Shown here piece by piece: positions 26,721 through 31,740 of a stretch of DNA of 31,740 nt. Numbering within the stretch: the first letter of the stretch is position 1; the number at the start of each line of letters is the position of its first letter. The stretch is from contig CAZBNB010000028.1 of NCBI GenBank assembly GCA_964493245.1, positions 1 to 31,740 on the forward strand. The letters run 5' to 3'. Origin of the DNA: CAZBNB01 sp964493245. GTDB lineage: Bacteria; Pseudomonadota; Gammaproteobacteria; Legionellales; Legionellaceae. The notes under the pieces are model-generated. The model was not told the origin of the DNA and searched no databases. It worked only from the letters and a program-made list of their open reading frames with translations. The position numbers and the translations under genes are program-made.

Positions 26721-27823
26721 AACTTCATAGGCATAATGATGTATTGATAATGCTCATCACGTGGAGACTCAACTAAAATACTGCTGTCCGCATTTGCAAA
26801 AGACAATCGAATCGGCCCTTCATCTAAATGACTCAGTACATCTAACAAATACGTCGCATTTAAACCGATGCTAAGCGCATCCCCTTCTGTTTCTGCTGCC
26901 AATGACTCAACACCCTCTTCATGCTCTTGATTGCTGGCAGTAATGGTTAAAACATTGGGCTGAATTTGTAATAAAACCGCACGTAACTTTTCATTTGCCA
27001 TGATCACAATACGCGACAATGCTCGCTTTAATAAATCACGATCAATCACAACTGTTTTATCTAAATGCTTAGGAATAATTTGTGCGTAAGATGGAAAACG
27101 CGCCTCTATTAATTTCGATGCAAACACATATTGTTTCGATGTCAATTTTAAATGATTTTTACTGGCAGAAATGACCACTTGCTCATCTTCAATATGACTC
27201 ATCAAACGCAAAAGCTCTTGAATCCCTTTCTTAGGCATCAACAGGCGATGCAATTGCTGAACCACTTGCCCCGGTAATCGACAAACAGCCATACGATGAC
27301 CATCTGCTGCAACCGCAGTGATAGATTGAGCATCCATTTCGAAAAATAAGCCATTCAAATAGATGCGTACATCTTGCTGTGCCATAGCAAAGTAGGTAGA
27401 TTGTAACAAACGCACCAATGATGCCGTCGCAACGGTAAACTCCACTTCCGCTGGCTCGTCCTCAATCGCCGGAAAATTATCTGCAGGCAAAGTAGCCAAC
27501 TTAAACTGGCTACGCCCCGCTTTAATAAGCAGGGTATTGTCACGAACCGTTAAAGACGGTGTTGCATCATCATCCAGAGAGCGAATAATATCAATAAATT
27601 TTTTCGCCGGTACGGTTATCGTACCCGCTTGCTCTGTCGCATCACACGCAACCGTAGCCGTCATTTCAATTTCAAGATCGGTTGCTGTGAGGCTCAACTG
27701 TTGGTGAGACAATTTTAATAACACATTAGATAAAATCGCCAACGACTGTTTCTTATCTACAGCACCAGCCACCATAAGCAATGGTGTCAATAAAGCTTGT
27801 TTACTGATAGTCAACTCGAACAT
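26717..27823 (-). CDS. dnaN: DNA polymerase III beta clamp
   Basis: Ring-shaped sliding clamp that holds polymerase III on DNA. The start at 27823 gives 368 residues, close to E. coli (366); GAGGA at 27828-27832 lies 4 nt upstream on this strand. An upstream frame extension to 27835 has no ribosome site and is rejected. The N-terminus (KQALLTPLLMVAGAVDKKQSLAILSNVLL) and the C-terminal end (YIIMPMKL, the MPM.L clamp ending) are diagnostic. It is transcribed away from gyrB and coupled to recF. Confidence 0.97.
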   Translation of the reverse strand: MFELTISKQALLTPLLMVAGAVDKKQSLAILSNVLLKLSHQQLSLTATDLEIEMTATVACDATEQAGTITVPAKKFIDIIRSLDDDATPSLTVRDNTLLIKAGRSQFKLATLPADNFPAIEDEPAEVEFTVATASLVRLLQSTYFAMAQQDVRIYLNGLFFEMDAQSITAVAADGHRMAVCRLPGQVVQQLHRLLMPKKGIQELLRLMSHIEDEQVVISASKNHLKLTSKQYVFASKLIEARFPSYAQIIPKHLDKTVVIDRDLLKRALSRIVIMANEKLRAVLLQIQPNVLTITASNQEHEEGVESLAAETEGDALSIGLNATYLLDVLSHLDEGPIRLSFANADSSILVESPRDEHYQYIIMPMKL

Positions 27824-27838
27824 ACACATCCTCACAGC

Positions 27839-27844
27839 ATTATA
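27839..27844 (-). promoter_or_regulatory. Possible -10 box for dnaN-recF
   Basis: A perfect TATAAT on the minus strand, about 16 nt before the dnaN ATG. No good -35 is seen at the right distance, and the leader would be very short. Confidence 0.4.
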
Positions 27845-27901
27845 TGGTTTTTAATGAGACAGATCTGAATTGCTCCTAAGATACCAGTTTATCAAGTTAA
27901 A

Positions 27902-27910
27902 TGGTATAAT
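27902..27910 (+). promoter_or_regulatory. Extended -10 promoter of gyrB
   Basis: TGGTATAAT is an extended -10 (TGn plus perfect TATAAT at 27905-27910). No clear -35 lies at 17 bp, as is common for extended -10 sites. The leader would be about 27 nt. Some gyr promoters respond to supercoiling; the sequence alone does not show that here. Confidence 0.65.
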
Positions 27911-27943
27911 TTAACATTCTGTTAAAGGCGACAAGGACACAGC

Positions 27944-30364
27944 ATGAGTGTTGAAACAACGACCTATGATTCCAGTAATATCAAGGTATTAAAAGGCTTA
28001 GATGCCGTCAGAAAACGTCCTGGCATGTATATCGGTGACACAGACGATGGTACCGGCTTGCATCACATGGTATTCGAGGTTGTTGATAATGCGATTGACG
28101 AAGCATTAGCAGGCCATTGCCATGCCATTACTGTAACCATTCACGCTGATGAATCCATCACCGTCAATGACGACGGGCGCGGTATTCCGGTTGATATTCA
28201 TAAAGAAGAAGGCCGCTCTGCAGCAGAAGTGATCATGACCATTCTGCACGCCGGCGGTAAATTTGATGATAACTCCTATAAAGTCTCCGGCGGCTTACAC
28301 GGCGTAGGGGTTTCTGTGGTCAATGCTTTGTCCGAGCAATTACATTTAAAAATTTGCCGTGATGGCAAACTCCACGAGCAACATTATCGTCACGGGGAGC
28401 CCGAAGCACCTCTTGCCGTCACAGGTGATGCGGAAGCAACAGGTACACAAATCTGGTTTAAACCCAGCGCTGAAACCTTCAACAATATCGTTTTTCATTA
28501 TGATATTCTCGCCAGACGGTTACGTGAGCTTTCTTTTCTTAATTCAGGCGTCTGCATCCATTTAATTGACGAGCGCGAAAATAAGCAAGATACCTTTGAA
28601 TATGAAGGCGGGATCAAAGCGTTTGTAGAGCATCTCAATCGTAATAAATCACCGGTTATGCCCGTTATTTTTACGCTTAATACCGAAAAAGACAATATTG
28701 GTGTTGAGCTAGCTTTACAATGGAATGATACGTATCAAGAAAATATTTATTGCTTCACCAACAATATCCCACAACGAGATGGTGGTACACATTTAGCCGG
28801 TTTCCGTTCAGCACTCACGCGCACTCTGAATCAGTACATAGAACAAGAGGGATATGCAAAAAAAGCTAAAATTACCACAACAGGCGACGATGCCCGCGAA
28901 GGCTTGACAGCCGTTTTATCCGTTAAGGTACACGATCCTAAATTTTCTTCACAAACCAAGGATAAACTGGTCTCTTCAGAAGTAAAATCAGCCGTGGAGT
29001 CTGTGGTTGCTGAGAAGTTCAATGATTTTCTACTAGAAAGCCCGGCCATGGCAAAAATTATTGTCGGTAAAATGATTGACGCAGCACGTGCCCGAGAAGC
29101 GGCTCGCCGCGCGCGCGATATGACACGACGGAAAGGGGCTTTAGACATCGCAGGCCTTCCCGGAAAATTGGCTGACTGTCAGGAAAAAGACCCCGCCTTA
29201 TCAGAATTATATATTGTAGAGGGTGACTCTGCGGGTGGATCGGCAAAACAAGGCCGTGACCGCAAGTTTCAAGCCATCTTACCTTTAAAAGGAAAAATTC
29301 TTAACGTTGAAAAAGCACGTTTTGATAAAATGCTCGCCTCACAAGAAGTCGCAACTTTAATTACGGCTTTGGGCTGTGGGATTGGGAAAGATGAATATGA
29401 CCCTGAAAAAATTCGTTACCATCGTGTCATTATCATGACCGACGCCGACGTCGACGGCGCGCATATCCGTACACTGCTGCTCACTTTCTTTTACCGGCAA
29501 ATGCCTGAGTTAGTTGAGCGGGGTTATATCTATATTGCACAACCACCGTTGTATAAGGTGAAGCAGGGTAAACAAGAGCAATATGTGAAAGACGATGATG
29601 AATTATTCGATTTTCTCACATTAACCGCATTAGACAATGCCGCTTTTTATCCATCTAAAGAAGCACCACCTATTACCTCTAGCGCGCTCAACAGTGTGGT
29701 ACAGCGATTCCGTCATTTGGAAAAGATGCTACAAAAATATTCGCGCCGTTACCACTTGGATGTATTAAAACAAATTATTCGCTTACCAGAGCACCAAACC
29801 CATCATTTTCAAGATAAAGATATCATGGAAAATTGGATAGGTGATTTACAAAAGCATTTAGCGACATTGGATAATAAAACACAGCAATTCACGGTAGAGT
29901 TAATACACTTATCTGAATCACAACAGCATATTCCACGGATCACGCTGCGGCAGCATGGCACGGATCACTGCACCACATTGAGCGTGGATTTTCTGTTATC
30001 CAAAGATTTTAAAGACATGCTACAAATTTATAACGAATTGCATCAATTGATCGAAGCGGGCGCTTACATCAAACGCGGAGAAAAAACCCAATCCGTTACA
30101 ACGTTCGAACAAGCATTGATTTGGTTAATGGACGAAGCCAAACGCGGTCAAAGTATTCAGCGTTATAAAGGTCTTGGTGAAATGAATCCCGAACAGCTGT
30201 GGGAAACCACCATGGACCCCAGTATTCGCCGTATGTTACAGGTAACCATTGAAGACGCCGTGGCTGCAGATGAAATTTTTACGACGCTGATGGGTGACCA
30301 GGTAGAACCCAGACGTGAGTTTATTGAAACCAATGCGCTAGAAGCCGAGAACATTGATATTTAA
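27944..30364 (+). CDS. gyrB: DNA gyrase subunit B
   Basis: ATPase and TOPRIM subunit of gyrase; with GyrA it adds negative supercoils. 806 residues, against 804 in E. coli. GHKL motifs: EVVDNAIDEALAGH and GGLHGVGVSVVNALS. TOPRIM: EGDSAGGSAKQGRDR and the metal-binding DADVDGAHI. C-terminal QRYKGLGEMNPEQLWETTMDP is present. The insertion of about 170 residues after the TOPRIM half, typical of gammaproteobacterial GyrB, is present. AAGGA at 27933-27937 is the ribosome site. It lies divergent from dnaN-recF rather than downstream of them as in the classic dnaA-dnaN-recF-gyrB order. Confidence 0.98.
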   Translation: MSVETTTYDSSNIKVLKGLDAVRKRPGMYIGDTDDGTGLHHMVFEVVDNAIDEALAGHCHAITVTIHADESITVNDDGRGIPVDIHKEEGRSAAEVIMTILHAGGKFDDNSYKVSGGLHGVGVSVVNALSEQLHLKICRDGKLHEQHYRHGEPEAPLAVTGDAEATGTQIWFKPSAETFNNIVFHYDILARRLRELSFLNSGVCIHLIDERENKQDTFEYEGGIKAFVEHLNRNKSPVMPVIFTLNTEKDNIGVELALQWNDTYQENIYCFTNNIPQRDGGTHLAGFRSALTRTLNQYIEQEGYAKKAKITTTGDDAREGLTAVLSVKVHDPKFSSQTKDKLVSSEVKSAVESVVAEKFNDFLLESPAMAKIIVGKMIDAARAREAARRARDMTRRKGALDIAGLPGKLADCQEKDPALSELYIVEGDSAGGSAKQGRDRKFQAILPLKGKILNVEKARFDKMLASQEVATLITALGCGIGKDEYDPEKIRYHRVIIMTDADVDGAHIRTLLLTFFYRQMPELVERGYIYIAQPPLYKVKQGKQEQYVKDDDELFDFLTLTALDNAAFYPSKEAPPITSSALNSVVQRFRHLEKMLQKYSRRYHLDVLKQIIRLPEHQTHHFQDKDIMENWIGDLQKHLATLDNKTQQFTVELIHLSESQQHIPRITLRQHGTDHCTTLSVDFLLSKDFKDMLQIYNELHQLIEAGAYIKRGEKTQSVTTFEQALIWLMDEAKRGQSIQRYKGLGEMNPEQLWETTMDPSIRRMLQVTIEDAVAADEIFTTLMGDQVEPRREFIETNALEAENIDI

Positions 30365-30525
30365 TCTCGTCAAAGATCATCGCCTTGTAATCATTCATGA
30401 AAATTAAAGGCGATGAAACAAATTTTATTTGTAAATGTCCAAGTATTCCCCCTCAATGATTACAAATGATGAAGAGTATATCCTAAAGTTTTTCCATGAT
30501 ATGTCGATACAAATATTGAACAGAT

Positions 30526-30553
30526 AGAGTATTCTAATTATAGAAATGACTCT
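30526..30553. other. Palindromic stretch upstream of the hfq promoter
   Basis: AGAGT.TTCTA at 30526-30536 mirrors TAGAA...ACTCT at 30541-30553 around a 4-nt centre. It could be an operator-like site or a small hairpin. Confidence 0.35.
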
Positions 30554-30613
30554 GATTGGAGATGAACACGGTCTTATCTCTAAATAAAAAATCGTAACCC
30601 TCCAGCAGCGATG

Positions 30614-30642
30614 TTGAGCTTCTTCGCAGCGCGCAAAATAAT
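30614..30642 (+). promoter_or_regulatory. Candidate hfq promoter
   Basis: TTGAGC at 30614-30619 and AATAAT at 30637-30642, 17 bp apart. It would put the large hairpin in the 5' leader of hfq. Confidence 0.4.
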
Positions 30643-30670
30643 GATGTGGCTAGAGAGTTATAAAAACAGA

Positions 30671-30785
30671 ACTTACGAAAAACAACGAGAGCGAGGCGGA
30701 TTTTATTTTTAATGAGGGAGTTTAGATGACTAAATGACCGAATTAAAAATAAAATCCAACGAAGAGATCGTTGTTTTGCGTAAGT
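30671..30785 (+). repeat. Large hairpin in the hfq leader
   Basis: Two arms of 43-44 nt. The outer 18 nt pair with one mismatch (ACTTACG...AACAACGA at 30671-30688), a mismatched bulge follows, then a perfect 16-bp inner stem (GGATTTTATTTTTAAT at 30698-30713). The loop is 28 nt. It ends 15 nt before the hfq ribosome site. Confidence 0.75.
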
Positions 30786-30812
30786 CCTGAAAAAATCAAT
30801 AAGGAGACGATC

Positions 30813-31010
30813 ATGGCACAAAAACAATTACAAGATGCCTTTTTAGAAGCATTACAAAAAGATCAAACACCCGTATCCATTTTTTTAATGAGCGGGATCA
30901 AGCTACATGGAACCATCGACAGCTATGATAGCGACATCATTATGTTAAAAGGCGCCATTACGCAGATGATTTTCAAGCATGCGATTTCTACCGTTGTTCC
31001 GGGGAAATAA
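30813..31010 (+). CDS. hfq: Short, divergent Hfq RNA chaperone
   Basis: 65 residues from ATG 30813; AAGGAGA at 30801-30807 decides this start over an upstream frame extension. Sm1 and Sm2 are clear: PVSIFLMSGIKLHGTI, and the KHAISTVVP signature. Hfq rings pair small RNAs with mRNAs. Against E. coli Hfq the proximal pocket differs: Gln41 is Ser40, Phe42 is Asp41 and Tyr55 is Phe54, while Lys56 and His57 are kept (55 and 56). Rim Arg16 and Arg17 are Gln15 and Lys16, and distal Tyr25 is Phe24. There is no C-terminal tail. miaA and hflX, the usual neighbours, are absent. It may therefore be a second Hfq rather than the main one; the family itself is certain. Confidence 0.95.
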   Translation: MAQKQLQDAFLEALQKDQTPVSIFLMSGIKLHGTIDSYDSDIIMLKGAITQMIFKHAISTVVPGK

Positions 31011-31030
31011 CATCAACGGCCTTACCAAGG

Positions 31031-31076
31031 GAACCTATCTCACAAGTTATCGTCTTGCAGATAGGTTCTCGTTTTT
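31031..31076 (+). terminator. Intrinsic terminator of hfq
   Basis: GAACCTATCT at 31031-31040 pairs with 31059-31068, with an inner CAAG/CTTG pair, followed by a T-run at 31072-31076. It starts 20 nt after the hfq stop. Confidence 0.88.
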
Positions 31077-31098
31077 GCGGAATGCTGCGAAGATACCG

Positions 31099-31476
31099 TT
31101 AGTTCTGTTTTTCTAAACAGTATCCCATGTCTATCCAGCCTTGCGAGCCGGTATTCAGCGAATAAACATTGGTATAACCCATATTTTGCAAACTATCAGC
31201 AACCAAAGCACAACGAAACCCGCCACTGCAATAAACAACGATGCATTCGGAGGGGTCAGGGATTTTTTTTTCAATATCTCGCTCAATAATCCCTTTGCTT
31301 ATATGGATCGCGGTAGGAATATACCCGGCTAACCATTCGTTATCTTCACGTACATCAATAAGACTAAAAATGTGATGTTGATCAATTTTTTCTTTCAGCG
31401 TTTGAGGTGTTATTTCTTTAATACGCTTTTTAGATTCTGTCACTAATGTCAAAAATCGCGGGCTATGCTTTTTCAT
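31099..31476 (-). CDS. Single-domain rhodanese-like sulfurtransferase
   Basis: 125 residues. One rhodanese domain follows a basic N-terminal stretch of about 20 residues. The fold markers are SLIDVREDNEWLAGYIPTAIHI and the active-site loop CSGGFRC with the persulfide Cys and the loop Arg, then GSQGW near the end. It should carry sulfur as a Cys persulfide; the acceptor is unknown. A strong GAGGAG lies 7-8 nt before the ATG on this strand. The ridA remnant lies 36 bp upstream on the same strand, so the two were probably one operon. Confidence 0.93.
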   Translation of the reverse strand: MKKHSPRFLTLVTESKKRIKEITPQTLKEKIDQHHIFSLIDVREDNEWLAGYIPTAIHISKGIIERDIEKKIPDPSECIVVYCSGGFRCALVADSLQNMGYTNVYSLNTGSQGWIDMGYCLEKQN

Positions 31477-31512
31477 TAGAGCTCCTCAACAGGTCCTGTA
31501 AGATTCAAAAGG

Positions 31513-31623
31513 CTATTTTTGAGTGACACCCAGCGTGGCTTCTATTTCAACCATGGCGTGTTTAGGCAACGCTTTGATTTCTATGACGGCGCGTGCAGGA
31601 TAGGGCAGCATGAGATTATTTGA
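31513..31623 (-). pseudogene. ridA: RidA C-terminal remnant
   Basis: Only the last 32 or so codons of a RidA (enamine/imine deaminase) gene remain. The frame reads PARAVIEIKALPKHAMVEIEA and ends VTQK before a stop at 31513. This is the conserved RidA C-terminus, including the active-site Arg. Immediately upstream the frame loses similarity at about 31610 and meets a stop at 31624-31626, where the palindromic element begins. The 5' two thirds of the gene are displaced or lost. Confidence 0.75.
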
Positions 31624-31626
31624 TCA

Positions 31627-31740
31627 TAACCACATCATTTTGCAAGTCTTTTTTAAATGAAGTCGCTTCGCGACATTTTTTATAACCCCCTCTCCTCAAT
31701 CCTCTCCCACCACGCGCTACGCGCGCGGGGGAGAGGAGGC
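31627..31740. mobile_element. Start of a GC-rich palindromic element, cut by the window edge
   Basis: The stretch has an AT-rich outer part (about 31620-31685), then a C/T-rich core (31688-31708) and a GC-rich stem with CGCGC steps and a mirrored GGGGGAGAGG at the edge. The core matches 25387-25407 in inverse orientation at 19 of 21 positions. It lies where ridA is broken. The second arm must lie beyond the window. Confidence 0.65.

Larger units (their letters stand above)
30365..30812. other. 448-bp gene-free region between gyrB and hfq
   Basis: No ORF that I believe. It holds: a weak hairpin just after gyrB (CATCGCCTT at 30378-30386 with AAGGCGATG at 30407-30415, no T-run); a palindromic stretch at 30526-30553; a candidate promoter at 30614-30642; and a large hairpin at 30671-30785 leading straight into the hfq ribosome site. 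Its length and structure leave room for a small RNA, but none is recognised. Confidence 0.75.

Noticed and set aside
28831..29148. Antisense ORF inside gyrB
   Set aside because: Shadow of a highly conserved gene.
30534..30827. 97-residue antisense ORF over the hfq leader
   Set aside because: It runs through the hairpin arms and overlaps hfq; no ribosome site or domain.

Overview
The window looks like a low-GC gammaproteobacterial chromosome. RecF, DnaN, GyrB (with the long insertion typical of gammaproteobacteria), Coq7, ApaH, QueC, PagP and Hfq are all of gammaproteobacterial type. Several large, unusual membrane proteins and eukaryote-like repeats suggest a host-associated lineage, perhaps Legionellales or Coxiellaceae-like. 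That placement is inference from gene style only; no rRNA or tRNA gene was seen.

Region 1 (1-3014) is the 3' part of a large gene running off the left edge. It has a tandem PSRQPTGRPSKA repeat, a probable folded ectodomain, a Ser/Thr/Pro stalk, one transmembrane helix, and a tail with six 23-residue Tyr-rich repeats. Region 2 (3073-5191) holds a TraI_2/HD-like protein without its HD pair, overlapping apaH. Region 3 (5325-12806) is an accessory membrane-protein block: a 400-residue glycine-rich membrane protein, a 1448-residue protein with about 16 glycine-zipper membrane segments, and a coiled-coil protein with a membrane hairpin. A long inverted repeat lies between the first two.

Region 4 (13001-15693) is coq7, a short PiT-type phosphate permease, pagP and a cold-shock-domain protein. 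Region 5 (15702-22675) is a complete, tightly packed MoxR/Bat operon: moxR, DUF58, DUF4381, batA-like VWA, degenerate batB-like VWA, TPR protein and batD. These probably act together as an AAA+ chaperone with envelope VWA partners. Region 6 (22689-25229) has queC and a kynurenine 3-monooxygenase-like flavoprotein, followed by a palindromic element with perfect 50-bp arms.

Region 7 (25638-30364) has dnaN-recF transcribed leftward, divergent from gyrB across about 120 bp. dnaA is not in the window. Region 8 (30365-31740) has a long gene-free stretch with a hairpin leader, a tailless and divergent hfq with a clear terminator, a leftward rhodanese gene, and a ridA remnant cut off next to another GC-rich palindromic element. 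That element shares a 21-bp core with the one at 25.3 kb.

The least explained parts are the repeat-rich receptor-like protein at the left edge, the glycine-zipper membrane proteins, the divergent Hfq with its hairpin leader, and the palindromic element family.
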